In this document: piece by piece, positions 9,366 to 18,086 of the stretch | Layout: each line of letters starts with the position of its first letter | How positions within the stretch are numbered: the first letter of the stretch is position 1 | From: an uncultured Prevotellaceae bacterium | Lineage (GTDB): Bacteria; Bacteroidota; Bacteroidia; Bacteroidales; Bacteroidaceae | Direction: 5' to 3' | Length of the DNA stretch: 64,000 bases | Assembly: GCA_900318115.1 (NCBI GenBank) | Contig: ONJJ01000013.1 | Location: 1 to 64,000, forward strand | The notes under the pieces: model-generated | The model's input: only the letters and a program-made list of their open reading frames with translations | Database searches by the model: none | What the model was told of the DNA's origin: nothing | Made by a program: the position numbers and the translations under genes

Positions 9366-9418
9366 GAGATCTTTTTGAATTTACGGATTTACGAATTTAC
9401 AAATTTTACGTACCTTCC

Positions 9419-10393
9419 TCAGAATGCGCTGGGTTTGAGGTTGAGCCCTGCGTGTTCGTCGATTCCGAACATGAGGTTCATGTTCTGCACCGCTTGTCCG
9501 CTGGCGCCCTTCAGCAGGTTGTCTATCACGCTGGTGATGAGCAGCTTGTTCTCGAATTTCTGTACGTGTACGAGCGCCTTGTTCGTGTTCACCACCTGCT
9601 TCAGGTCCAGATCGCGATCGACGTAGTGTGTGAAGGCGGCCGACTCGTAGAACTGGCGGTACATCTTCACGATGTCCTCCTCGGGCAAGGCCGGGTCCAG
9701 CCGCACCACCTCGGTACAGAAGATGCCTCGTGCGAAGTCGCCTCTGTAGGGTATGAAGTCCACGGAGGACTCGAATCCGGGTTGCAGCCGGGCCAGGGAC
9801 TGGCGTATCTCGGCCAGATGCTGGTGGCGGAAGGGCTTGTAGATGCTCATGTTGCCCATGCGCCATGAGAAGTGGGTGGTGGCGGCGGGCTTCACTCCTG
9901 CGCCGGTGGATCCCGTGATGGCGTTGACGGCGATGTCCTCGTGCAGCAGCCAGTTGGCGGCCAGGGGCAGCAGGCCCAGCTGGATGGCCGTGGCGAAGCA
10001 TCCGGGGTTGGCCACGTGGCGCGCGGCACGGATTTCCTCACGGTTGAGTTCGGGCAGACCATAGACGTAATCGTGCTCGGGTGAGGCGATGCGGAAGTCC
10101 TGCGCCAAGTCGATGATGCGCACGTTCTGTGGCACGGGATGCTCGGCGAGGAACTCGGCACTCTTGCCGTGGCCCATGCACAGGAAGAGCACGTCCACGG
10201 ACTTCAGCGGCAAGCGGTCGGTGAAGCGCATGTCCGTCTCGCCCAGCAGGCCTTCGTGGACGTCGGTGAGCAGGTTCTTGGCGTTGGAGGTGCTGTGGAC
10301 GAAGGCTATTTCTGCTTCGGGGTGGTGCAGCAGCAAACGGATGAGTTCGCCAGCCGTGTAGCCCGCACCACCGATGATTCCTACTTTAATCAT
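9419..10393 (-). CDS. argC: N-acyl-gamma-glutamyl-phosphate reductase (ArgC)
   Basis: NADPH-dependent reduction of N-acyl-glutamyl phosphate in arginine synthesis. The N-terminal IGGAGYTAGELIRLLLHHP is the nucleotide-binding loop and NPGCFATAIQLGLLPLA holds the catalytic cysteine. At 324 residues it is the short form common in Bacteroidota. It begins 10 nt after the argG stop, so both are on one transcript. The substrate may be N-succinyl in this lineage (inference from B. fragilis). Confidence 0.96.
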   Translation of the reverse strand: MIKVGIIGGAGYTAGELIRLLLHHPEAEIAFVHSTSNAKNLLTDVHEGLLGETDMRFTDRLPLKSVDVLFLCMGHGKSAEFLAEHPVPQNVRIIDLAQDFRIASPEHDYVYGLPELNREEIRAARHVANPGCFATAIQLGLLPLAANWLLHEDIAVNAITGSTGAGVKPAATTHFSWRMGNMSIYKPFRHQHLAEIRQSLARLQPGFESSVDFIPYRGDFARGIFCTEVVRLDPALPEEDIVKMYRQFYESAAFTHYVDRDLDLKQVVNTNKALVHVQKFENKLLITSVIDNLLKGASGQAVQNMNLMFGIDEHAGLNLKPSAF

Positions 10394-10403
10394 ACATTTC
10401 TAT

Positions 10404-11612
10404 TTATTCCCTTTCTCCCGGATGTATTCCGTAGTACACGCGCAGGGGGGTGGAGAGGACCTTGATGAATCCCTTGGCCTCGTCGGCGGTCCATCCGGTC
10501 TGGGTCTCGCCGTACTCACCGAGTTTGCTGCGTGTGAGGTCGTTCTCGGAGTCCACGCCCACGGTCTCGAAGCCGAAGGGACGGAGTCGCAGGATGGCGG
10601 TGCCGGTGACGTTGCGCTGTGAGGAGGTGAGGAACGCCTCCAGGTCGGGCATCACGGGCTCCAGGTACTGGCTCTCGTGGAGGAACATACCGTACCAGTT
10701 GCCGAGCTGGTCCTTCCAGTACTGTTGCCACTTGGAAAGGGTGGATTTCTCCAGCAGGCGGTGGGCTTCGATGATGAGCTTGGGGGCTGCAGCCTCGAAG
10801 CCTACGCGGCCCTTGATGCCGATGATGGTGTCGCCCACGTTGGCATCGCGACCGATGGCGTAGCTGGCGCCGATTTCCTCAATGCGCTGAATGGCCTTCA
10901 CGCGGTCGTCGAACTTCTCATCGTTGACGCCCACGATCTCACCCTGCCGGAACTCAATCTTCAGCAGCGCGGACGGTTCCTTTGCGGTGACGTGCTTGAG
11001 GTAGGCTTCCTCGGGCAGTCCCTGTGTGGCGTCCAGTAATTCGCCGCCGCAGATGCTGGTTCCCCAGATGCCTACGTTGTAGGAGTACTTCAGCTTGGCG
11101 AAGTCTGCCTCGAAGCCATGCTGGTTGAGGTAGTCCACCTCCTCCTTGCGGGTGAGTTTCTTGTCGCGGGTGAGGGTGATGATCTCCACTCCCGGGGCCA
11201 TGACGAGGAAGGTCATGTCGAAGCGTATCTGGTCGTTGCCGGCTCCGGTGCTGCCGTGGGCGATGGCGTCGGCGCCGATTTCACGGGCATAGCGCGCTAT
11301 GGCTATGGCCTGGAAGATGCGCTCGCTGGAGACGGAGATGGGGTAGCAGTTGTTGCGCAGCACGTTGCCGAAGATCATGTACTTCAGCGACTTCTGGTAG
11401 TACTCCTGCGTGACGTCGAGCGTGACGTACTTTGTGGCTCCCAGCCGGTAGGCATTCTCCTCGTTCTGCTTCAGCTGCTCGGCGCTGAAACCGCCCGTGT
11501 TGGCGCAGGCTGCATGTACTTCATAACCCAATTCCTTAGCGAGGTACATGACGGTGTAGCTCGTGTCTAAGCCGCCAGAAAAGGCGACGACGACCTTCTT
11601 TTTCTTTTCCAT
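10404..11612 (-). CDS. argG: Argininosuccinate synthase (ArgG)
   Basis: Joins citrulline and aspartate using ATP. VVAFSGGLDTSYTVMYLAKE is the PP-loop of the N-type ATP pyrophosphatase fold, and HGSTGAGNDQIRFDMTF is the citrulline/aspartate-binding region. The 402-residue length is normal. It sits between the GNAT acyltransferase and argC. argB, the transcarbamylase and argH are not in this window and must lie elsewhere if the pathway is complete. Confidence 0.97.
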   Translation of the reverse strand: MEKKKKVVVAFSGGLDTSYTVMYLAKELGYEVHAACANTGGFSAEQLKQNEENAYRLGATKYVTLDVTQEYYQKSLKYMIFGNVLRNNCYPISVSSERIFQAIAIARYAREIGADAIAHGSTGAGNDQIRFDMTFLVMAPGVEIITLTRDKKLTRKEEVDYLNQHGFEADFAKLKYSYNVGIWGTSICGGELLDATQGLPEEAYLKHVTAKEPSALLKIEFRQGEIVGVNDEKFDDRVKAIQRIEEIGASYAIGRDANVGDTIIGIKGRVGFEAAAPKLIIEAHRLLEKSTLSKWQQYWKDQLGNWYGMFLHESQYLEPVMPDLEAFLTSSQRNVTGTAILRLRPFGFETVGVDSENDLTRSKLGEYGETQTGWTADEAKGFIKVLSTPLRVYYGIHPGERE

Positions 11613-11667
11613 TGTATTTCTTTTCTAATTGTTGTACGTTTTGTTAATGAAATCCGTAGAGTCGGCG

Positions 11668-12333
11668 TCAGTCGCGCAGCTCTTGGCTATTGGTGACGCG
11701 CCCTTCGAGACGGTTGATGCGGTCGATGACGCTTTGCGGAATCTTTGCAGGCAGGTGCTCCTCGGGGTCGAAGAGCATGGCGGTGCAGATGCAGAACTTG
11801 CGGTTGCGCTCGCGCAGCACATTGATGTTCACGCACCCCTCGCATCCGCGCCAGAAGGCCTCGTCGTCCGTCAGGTCGTCGAAGGTCACGGGCAGGTAGC
11901 CCAGCTGGGTGTTCATCTTCATGACGGCCTTGCCGCTGGTGAGGGAGAAAATCTTCGCGTGGGGCCAGCGGGTGCGGGCCAGCGTGAAGGTCATGTCTTT
12001 GATGCGCTTGGCAATCCCCAGTCCGCGGAACTTCGGGCTCACGATCAGTCCCGAGGTCGTCACGTACTGCTTGTTGCCCCACGTCTCGATGTAGCTGAAT
12101 CCGGCGAACTCGTCCGGCTCGCCCTCGGCTCCGGCGGCCAGGGCTATCACGGCCTTGGCCTCTCGCATCTTCGTGGCCAGGTACTCGTGGGTTCGCTTGG
12201 CGATGCCCGTTCCGCGCACCTTGGCGGCTTCCTCTATGGTTTTCAGGATGGTGTCCACGTATTGCTCGTGGCTCTCGTCGGCTACCAGGATCTTGATCTC
12301 GGGAGCGCCCTGAATGTTGTTTACGTCTTCCAT
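11668..12333 (-). CDS. GNAT-family acyltransferase of the arginine cluster
   Basis: The 221-residue protein has a GNAT fold with the acyl-CoA-binding signature SPKFRGLGIAKRIKDM near its middle. Its C-terminal third contains a cysteine pair region (CEGCVNINVLRERNRKFCIC). It lies between argR and argG on the same strand. That position fits the first step of arginine synthesis, acylation of glutamate, and in a lineage using succinylated intermediates it could be an N-succinylglutamate synthase. The assignment is by context only; it could also modify another amine. Confidence 0.82.
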   Translation of the reverse strand: MEDVNNIQGAPEIKILVADESHEQYVDTILKTIEEAAKVRGTGIAKRTHEYLATKMREAKAVIALAAGAEGEPDEFAGFSYIETWGNKQYVTTSGLIVSPKFRGLGIAKRIKDMTFTLARTRWPHAKIFSLTSGKAVMKMNTQLGYLPVTFDDLTDDEAFWRGCEGCVNINVLRERNRKFCICTAMLFDPEEHLPAKIPQSVIDRINRLEGRVTNSQELRD

Positions 12334-12381
12334 ATCTGAATAAGAACTATTTGTGTTTATCGTGTGTCATTTCTGTGCCAT

Positions 12382-12864
12382 TCATTCAATCCTCAGCGTT
12401 TCTATCGCATTCAGGCGGTTGAGCAGCATCTGGCGGTTGGTGTCCTCGGCCATCACGATGAATACGGTGTCGTCGCCGGCCACCGTCCCCAGCACCTCCG
12501 GGATATCGGCGTTGTCGATATCGTAGGCTACGTGGGCGGCATGTCCGGGCGGGGTCCGCAGCACGGCCATGTTCCCGCTGAATTTCACGCTGAGCGCACC
12601 CAGGCGGTTCATCTTCTGCACGGTCAGGTGCGTGTCGCTCACTCGCTGGTAGCGTCGCTTCTCGGGCAGCATATACACCTGCTGGCCGGCTTCGTTCAGC
12701 CCCTTGGCTATGCGCAGCTGGCGCAAGTCGCGGCTGAGGGTGGCCTGCGTGGAGGGAAACCCGGAGCGCTCCAGCTCGCGCAGCAACTCCTCCTGAGTAC
12801 TCAGTTCTTGGCTCGAGACGATCATCTTCACCACCTCCAGCCGGGTGTTCTTGTTGATGTTCAT
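12382..12864 (-). CDS. argR: Arginine repressor (ArgR)
   Basis: Arginine-responsive regulator. The N-terminal winged helix includes GFPSTQATLSRDLRQLRIAKG (recognition helix region), and the C-terminal oligomerisation/arginine-binding domain includes GTVAGDDTVFIVMAED. The 160-residue length fits. It is the first gene of the minus-strand arginine/proline series, so it probably controls its own operon from sites in the 12865-13168 spacer. I could not define operator sites there with confidence. Confidence 0.95.
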   Translation of the reverse strand: MNINKNTRLEVVKMIVSSQELSTQEELLRELERSGFPSTQATLSRDLRQLRIAKGLNEAGQQVYMLPEKRRYQRVSDTHLTVQKMNRLGALSVKFSGNMAVLRTPPGHAAHVAYDIDNADIPEVLGTVAGDDTVFIVMAEDTNRQMLLNRLNAIETLRIE

Positions 12865-12980
12865 ATACCTTATTATATATACGTGCGTGTGAGTATGCAG
12901 ACGTCGCCCTGGTGTACAAGGGACAGCGCGTCATCCGTCCGACTTCGGTGCTCCCGTGGCTCTTGGCGAGTTTGCGGGTG

Positions 12981-12988
12981 CAAAGGTA
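12981..12988 (-). promoter_or_regulatory. Probable -7 element upstream of argR
   Basis: On the minus strand this reads TACCTTTG, matching the Bacteroidota TAnnTTTG element, 117 nt upstream of the argR start. No clear -33 TTTG lies at the usual spacing, so the call is tentative. The remainder of the 304-bp argR/SDR spacer shows nothing else I can name. Confidence 0.5.
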
Positions 12989-13168
12989 TGAATAAATTTC
13001 CACACGACCGCACGTTTCTCCCAATAATTTGCATATTTTCGCGCTTTATGCACGAAAAACAGCATTTCCTTGCATATTCCGCTCGCTTTTCCGTAAACTT
13101 TATGTAACTTCGCCCCCGGAAACGCACTGGACGAGGCCGTCGCCCACCCAGAACAAACCATCCCCATC

Positions 13169-14035
13169 ATGTCCCAGAAAGTCATCCTCCTCACGGGCGC
13201 CAGCAGCGGCATAGGCCGCGAGACAGCCCTCCGACTGGCCCGCCAAGGCCACATCGTCTATGGCGCCGCCCGCCGCCTGCAACTCCTGGAGCCCCTGCGC
13301 GCCCAAGGCGTGCGTCCCCTGCAGCTCGACGTCACCGACGCCGACTCTTGCCGCGCCGCCGTGCAGACCGTCATCCAGGCCGAGGGACACATAGATGTAC
13401 TCATCAACAACGCCGGCTACGGCCACTTCGGAGCCGTGGAGGACGTGCCCCTGGACGAAGCCCGCCGACAGCTCGACGTCAACCTCTTCGGCCTGGCACG
13501 CCTCACCCAGCTCGTGCTGCCCCACATGCGCCGCCAGCACCACGGCCGCATCATCAACACCTCCTCCATCGGAGGTCACTTCACCAGCTACCTCGGAGCC
13601 TGGTACCACGTGTCGAAGTACGCCGTCGAAGCTTTCTCCGACGCCCTCCGCATGGAACTCCGGCCCCACGGCATCGACGTCGTCCTCATCGAGCCCAGCA
13701 GTATCCGCACACCCTGGGGTGACATCGCCGCCCAGCACCTGGAGGAAGTAGCCCAACCCCTACCCTCCCCCTCCTCCGTGTCCTCCTCCGAGGGCCACAC
13801 AGGAGCCTACCTCTCCGAGAGCCGCCGCACGGCCGCGTTCATCCGACGACTATGGAGTTCCAGCCTGATCTCCGGTCCGCGCGTCGTCACCGCCGCCATC
13901 TCCAGCGCCGTCAATGCACGCCGTCCCCGCGCCCGCTATGTCCCCGGCCGCTTCGGCCGCACCCTGATTTTGCTCCACACCCTCCTCCCCACCCGCCTCT
14001 TCGACTACCTCATGCGCCGCACCATGACCAGCTGA
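13169..14035 (+). CDS. Short-chain dehydrogenase/reductase
   Basis: Classical SDR of 288 residues. LLTGASSGIGRETALRLARQ is the TGxxxGIG cofactor loop, NNAGYG follows near residue 83, and YHVSKYAVEAF is the catalytic YxxxK, with the active-site serine in INTSSIGG. The substrate cannot be inferred. The gene is divergent from argR and has no same-strand partner; palindromic repeats begin just after its stop. Its codon use is strikingly GC-rich, with C in most third positions. Confidence 0.94.
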   Translation: MSQKVILLTGASSGIGRETALRLARQGHIVYGAARRLQLLEPLRAQGVRPLQLDVTDADSCRAAVQTVIQAEGHIDVLINNAGYGHFGAVEDVPLDEARRQLDVNLFGLARLTQLVLPHMRRQHHGRIINTSSIGGHFTSYLGAWYHVSKYAVEAFSDALRMELRPHGIDVVLIEPSSIRTPWGDIAAQHLEEVAQPLPSPSSVSSSEGHTGAYLSESRRTAAFIRRLWSSSLISGPRVVTAAISSAVNARRPRARYVPGRFGRTLILLHTLLPTRLFDYLMRRTMTS

Positions 14036-14073
14036 GGCGATTGCTACTCTCGTTTCCCTTTGGGCTGTTTTTC

Positions 14074-14235
14074 TTCCCTTTGACGCCCCTTGGGTCGTCA
14101 AAGGGAAGATCGGCTTCTTATGGCTGATACGTCCTGTTGTATCCTTTGACGACCCTGGGGTCGTCAAAGGAAAGACAAGGCTGTTTCCGGCATCACGGCT
14201 TGATGTGCGCTTTGACGCCCCTTGGGTCGTCAAAG
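14074..14235. repeat. Three palindromes with exact 66-bp spacing
   Basis: Palindromes of 26-34 bp lie at 14074-14107, 14142-14171 and 14210-14235. All share CTTTGACG...CGTCAAAG arms around a CCCTTGGGT or CCCTGGGGT centre. Their centres fall at 14090.5, 14156.5 and 14222.5. The intervening 34-38 bp differ from one another. There are no cas genes and the repeats are almost fully self-complementary, so I do not call this a CRISPR array. Confidence 0.85.
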
Positions 14236-14661
14236 GGAAAATGGGGATTTTGCAGAAAAAAAATATGGGTGTGTTACTACACAACTACACGGAATTTCTC
14301 GTATATGGCTGGTTATTAGCCGTTTGACAAAATTAGTTTTGTGTAGTTTTGGCTAATACTACATCAAAAACAGCCTATATTTGCACAAAAAAGGGGGTAA
14401 CTAGCACTGAAAAAGGTGCAGAGAACCGCAAAAATGGGGCATACAAGGTGGAAAAATGCAATAATTTGTGCAAAATTTGGAGATATGGAAAATTTGTCGT
14501 ATCTTTGCAGTTGTATTCAATGAACTAAGTAACAAATCAAACTCCAATGATATCGTTTTAGGACATCGAGACACGGAGCCACAGAGTAATTATTCTCTCT
14601 CTGCGCCGTCGTGTTTCTGTTTCTCAATTCATACATTGCACCTACTTAACAACCATTTCCT
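14236..14661 (+). promoter_or_regulatory. AT-rich promoter region of the VirE-like gene
   Basis: TTTG at 14476-14479 and TATCTTTG at 14500-14507 (20-nt gap) form a good Bacteroidota promoter about 150 nt upstream of the start at 14662. A weaker TATATTTG lies at 14376-14383. The region 14266-14365 holds repeated ACTAC/GTAGT words in both orientations, including GTAGT...ACTAC around 14343-14362. These may be binding sites. No coding sequence is evident. Confidence 0.7.
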
Positions 14662-16827
14662 ATGAAGAACGTAATGACTATTGAATTGCCCGGCAAGGGC
14701 CCGAGGCTGGAGCTGAAACCGCTGGAAGTCGAAGAGCTGGCAGCCCTGATCCGGGGCGACAAGGGAGACTATCGCCCAGCCATCGAGGAATTCCGGAAAG
14801 AACTGCCGGGAGCACGGGGCGCCGGCTTGGGACTGGACTACATCACCCAGGACGTCCCGAGGATATATCCCCTGGCGTTGCTGGCCAACGAGCGACAGCA
14901 ACTGGTGATGCGGCACAGTTCCGGGGTGTTACTACTTGACATCCAAGACGTTTACTCCGACGAAGAACGGGCACAAGTGCTGGCGGCGGTGCGCACGCTG
15001 CCGATGACGCTGATGGCCTTCGTGGGCAGCAGCGGGATGTCGATGAAGGTGCTGGTGCGCGTGCAGCCCGACAGCGGGCGCGAGGCTAAGACATTGCAGC
15101 TGACGGAGCTGTTCTACCGTGCCGCCCACAAGCAGATGCGCGCCATCTACTCCACGGTCGTGCCCCAGCGCATCAGCGTGGCCTACGAGCTGCGGATGAA
15201 CGATGGCTTCCTGCTCAGCTACGACCCCGCCCTCTACTACAACCCCGACGCCCAGCCCGCCATCGTGGACAAGACGTTGAAGGTGAAAGGATTGCGACCG
15301 CAGAAGAAAGACTATGCGGAGCGCGAGCTCCGGCGCCCCGTGCCTGCCGACCAGTACCACCGCGACTACTACGACAACCTCTTCGACGCCCTCCTGGAGG
15401 AGGTGCGCGAGGAGTTCATCCAGCAAGGGCGCGAGAAGGAGCTGGAGGAGACGGCATACTTGCGCACCGTGGTGGAGCGCGCCGCCGAGCGCAACGTGGA
15501 AGAGAGCGAGGTGCGGGCGCGCATGATGCGCCTCTTCGAATGGGAAATCGACGAGGACATACGCCGCTTCGTGCGCGAGGTGTACGAGAGCAAATATCCG
15601 TTGGCCTACACGGGCAACAAGGCCCGCGACGCCGTGCGAGGAATGATGCAGGTGCTGACGGAGGGCTACGAGTTCCGGCTGAACACCCTCAGCCACGCCC
15701 TCTACTTCCGTGAGCGATCGACCTTCGGCAAGTGGCGACGCGTGGAAGCGGCGGACGTGAACACCATGGCCTTAGAGGTGCAGGAGGCCGGCGTCCCCAC
15801 CAACACACATCAGGTGCAGACCTTCCTGAACAGCCGTCGCATACCGCAGGTGAATCCCATAGAACTGTTAATCAATCGTGTACGCGGAAAGTGGGACGGC
15901 AAGGACCGCATCGAGGCGCTGGCGCGGCGCGTACCCACGACGCTGAAGCATTGGCCGAAGTACTTCCACATCTGGTTCCTGGCGATGGTGCGCCAGTGGC
16001 TGGTAGCCTCGCCCGACCACGGCAACGAGGTGGTGCCCCTGCTGATCGGCCCGCAGGGCGTGGGCAAGAGCACATTCTGCCGCCGTCTGCTGCCGCCCGA
16101 ACTCATCGACGGGTACATCGACCACCTGGACTTCTCGCAGGAGAAGGAGGTGCTGCGCGCCATGGCCACCTTCCAGCTCATCAACATCGACGAGTTCAAC
16201 CGCTATAGCGCCAAGGACCAGGCCGGCAAGCTGAAGAACTACCTGCAGATGACGGACATCCGGCTGAAGACACCCTACCGCACATCGTTCGACATCCTGC
16301 AGCGCACCGCCTCGTTCATCGGCACCAGCAACCCCACGGAAGTGCTGGCGGACACGACAGGCTCGCGCCGTTTCATCTGCGTGGAAGTCACGGGCGTCAT
16401 CAACCAGCTCTTACCCATCGACTACACGCAGCTCTATGCCCAGGCCGTGGCCGAACTGGACGCCCGCGCCGCCCTCGGCGATCAGGCCAGGGCGAAAGAC
16501 GTGGGTCGCACCTACTTCACGAAACTGGAGGAGGCCACCATCCAACGCTCCAACCAGCGCTTCATGCAGCCGAGCGTGGCGGTGGAACGCTTCCAACTGC
16601 TGTTTGAGCCCGTGGCCCAGAGAAAGACAAAACGATTGACGGGAACAGAGGAACTGACCCTCGAGGAAATCTTCCAGGAGTTGCAGCAAGGACGGCAAGC
16701 CACCCTCAGCAATACCGAGCGCACTTTCCTCAAAGCCCACCTCCAGAAACTCTATAAAGACGGCAAAGTGTCATACAGACGCGGTGCAAAAGGATTTACT
16801 TATCACGTAAAAAGAAGAAAAGAATGA
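14662..16827 (+). CDS. VirE/primase-like P-loop ATPase with BT4734-like N-terminus
   Basis: A 721-residue protein. The N-terminal part (about 40-230) resembles the BT4734-like domain of Bacteroides VirE proteins. The C-terminal part carries Walker A GPQGVGKST (about 463-471) and Walker B FQLINIDEFNR, followed by a segment ending in TGSRRFICVEV, as in phage and island-encoded VirE/VapE ATPases related to replicative helicase-primases. Such proteins are common in Bacteroidales beside HU-like proteins, often on genomic islands. Here the HU-like gene follows after a 43-bp repeat tract. A DNA replication or mobilisation role is inference. It has its own promoter and no neighbouring integrase. Confidence 0.88.
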   Translation: MKNVMTIELPGKGPRLELKPLEVEELAALIRGDKGDYRPAIEEFRKELPGARGAGLGLDYITQDVPRIYPLALLANERQQLVMRHSSGVLLLDIQDVYSDEERAQVLAAVRTLPMTLMAFVGSSGMSMKVLVRVQPDSGREAKTLQLTELFYRAAHKQMRAIYSTVVPQRISVAYELRMNDGFLLSYDPALYYNPDAQPAIVDKTLKVKGLRPQKKDYAERELRRPVPADQYHRDYYDNLFDALLEEVREEFIQQGREKELEETAYLRTVVERAAERNVEESEVRARMMRLFEWEIDEDIRRFVREVYESKYPLAYTGNKARDAVRGMMQVLTEGYEFRLNTLSHALYFRERSTFGKWRRVEAADVNTMALEVQEAGVPTNTHQVQTFLNSRRIPQVNPIELLINRVRGKWDGKDRIEALARRVPTTLKHWPKYFHIWFLAMVRQWLVASPDHGNEVVPLLIGPQGVGKSTFCRRLLPPELIDGYIDHLDFSQEKEVLRAMATFQLINIDEFNRYSAKDQAGKLKNYLQMTDIRLKTPYRTSFDILQRTASFIGTSNPTEVLADTTGSRRFICVEVTGVINQLLPIDYTQLYAQAVAELDARAALGDQARAKDVGRTYFTKLEEATIQRSNQRFMQPSVAVERFQLLFEPVAQRKTKRLTGTEELTLEEIFQELQQGRQATLSNTERTFLKAHLQKLYKDGKVSYRRGAKGFTYHVKRRKE

Positions 16828-16828
16828 T

Positions 16829-16957
16829 AAAAAGTACACATATAAAGCCCGTTTTTGGTGTAGTACATACCAAAAAGTACACGTATAAAGCCCATTTATG
16901 ATGTAGTATATACCCAAAAGTACACGTATAAAACGCAAAGTACACAAAACTAAAAAC
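16829..16957. repeat. 43-bp direct repeats (iteron-like)
   Basis: Three units begin at 16829, 16872 and about 16915, each containing AAAAGTACAC(A/G)TATAAA. The first two units are complete, with a GTAGTA(C/T)ATACC end. A further AGTACAC lies at 16939 and an inverted GTGTACT at 16996. The tract fills the gap between the VirE-like ATPase and the HU-like gene. Confidence 0.85.
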
Positions 16958-17115
16958 GTCTAACCGCTGAGAATCAGACAAGTACTATTTTTAGCGTGTA
17001 CTTATGTAGTAAAATTGATAAAAAAATTCTGCACGCACCACCTTCCATCCACCATTTCCCATCCCCCTCCCCATTAAATCTCTATTTTTCTCAATTCCTA
17101 ATCCCCAACTTCCCC

Positions 17116-17724
17116 ATGGCCATTAAATACAGCATCTATGACAATCCCCCACGACGCGACGGCAAGAAACCCGAGCGCCACATACAGGTCAAGAATCTCA
17201 AGCCCGTCGGCAACTACGACATCGCGGGCGAGATGAAGAAAATCAATCCTTTGTATAGTCGCGGAACCTCCGTAGGCACGCTGCTGGTCCTGCGCGACGC
17301 CATCGAGCAGATGATAGCCGACGGCTGCAGCATCCATCTCGATGGCATCGGCACCTTCACGCCCAAGGTCAGCGCCGACATCACCACGCGCGCCGACCGC
17401 CAAGGCCGTCAGCGCCTGCATACCACGAACCTCAAGGTCACCGGCATCGACTTCCAGCCCGACGAGGGCCTGCTTGATGACATCAACAGCCACGCCCAGT
17501 TCGAATGGGTGGCCGGCGTGCGCACCTCACCTGTCAGCGACGAGGAGCTGCGCGCCGTCATCGACCGCCACTTCGCCAAGCACGACACCCTCACCCGGGC
17601 CGAACTGATGGAAGCCCTGAACATATCTAAGGATCGCGCACGCCTGTTCCTTAATAAACTCGTCGCCGACGGCACCCTCCGAAAAGGAGGCGTGCGGGCG
17701 ACGACGAGATATATGAAGGTGTAG
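17116..17724 (+). CDS. HU-like DNA-binding protein with C-terminal extension
   Basis: The start at 17116 (MAIKYSIYDNPP) is chosen over an upstream ATG at 16996, whose extra 40 residues are low-complexity. Residues 1-120 match the HU-related family of Bacteroidota (GTLLVLRDAIEQMIADGCSIHLDGIGTF falls in its core, with LKVTGIDFQPD after it). Residues about 135-202 form a second, helix-rich unit (AELMEALNISKDRARLFLNKL...GTLRKGG) resembling a winged helix. Nucleoid-type DNA binding is expected. Its place after the VirE-like gene and the repeats suggests it acts on that locus. Confidence 0.88.
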   Translation: MAIKYSIYDNPPRRDGKKPERHIQVKNLKPVGNYDIAGEMKKINPLYSRGTSVGTLLVLRDAIEQMIADGCSIHLDGIGTFTPKVSADITTRADRQGRQRLHTTNLKVTGIDFQPDEGLLDDINSHAQFEWVAGVRTSPVSDEELRAVIDRHFAKHDTLTRAELMEALNISKDRARLFLNKLVADGTLRKGGVRATTRYMKV

Positions 17725-17743
17725 GCCGACCCATTCTCCTCAA

Positions 17744-17785
17744 CCAGCGTTCCCGTGCAGGCGGAAACGCTGTTTTTTTTTAATT
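17744..17785 (+). terminator. Rho-independent terminator after the HU-like gene
   Basis: CAGCGTT pairs with AACGCTG (both with partial CC/GG extension), followed directly by a run of nine T. It lies about 20 nt past the stop codon. Confidence 0.85.
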
Positions 17786-17828
17786 TTTATCCATTTTTTT
17801 GCTTTTGACACACTTTTCTATCCGAAAA

Positions 17829-17860
17829 TTTGGGAGGAAAGAGAAATGTGCTTATCTTTG
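17829..17860 (+). promoter_or_regulatory. Promoter of the surface-protein operon
   Basis: TTTG at 17829-17832 and TATCTTTG at 17853-17860 are separated by 20 nt, a canonical Bacteroidota promoter. Transcription starting near 17867 would give a leader of about 565 nt before the start codon at 18433. Confidence 0.8.
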
Positions 17861-17955
17861 CAGCGTCCTAACCTCAAAAGTGGATGCTTCTCACGCCAAA
17901 AATGAAAGGATTCATAGAGATGCAGAAGCTGGGTGGGTGGGGCACATGACATATA

Positions 17956-18024
17956 AAGGCGTTTACGTGGCGTCTTGTTCTTGGCGACTCAGAATCTCGC
18001 AAATTCCGAACAAAAGCTCAAGAC
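17956..18024 (+). ncRNA. Structured RNA motif, copy A (leader)
   Basis: A short stem GTCTTG/CAAGAC (17972-17977 with 18019-18024) encloses a hairpin GCGA-CTCAGAATC-TCGC (17984-18000). The same hairpin, stem spacing and upstream GC(G/A)TTTAC(G/A)T word recur at 42282-42368. Over 47 aligned bases without gaps, about 34 match. I do not recognise a known riboswitch class. Confidence 0.5.
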
Positions 18025-18086
18025 AAGGCAATAGTAGATGTCCGTGTGAGATTATACAAAGGGAATATTGTATATCCACGCGTGGG

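Noticed and set aside
14074-14235. CRISPR array with three repeats
   Set aside because: The spacing is regular, but the repeats are full palindromes with mismatches and no cas genes are in the window. Reported only as an observation.
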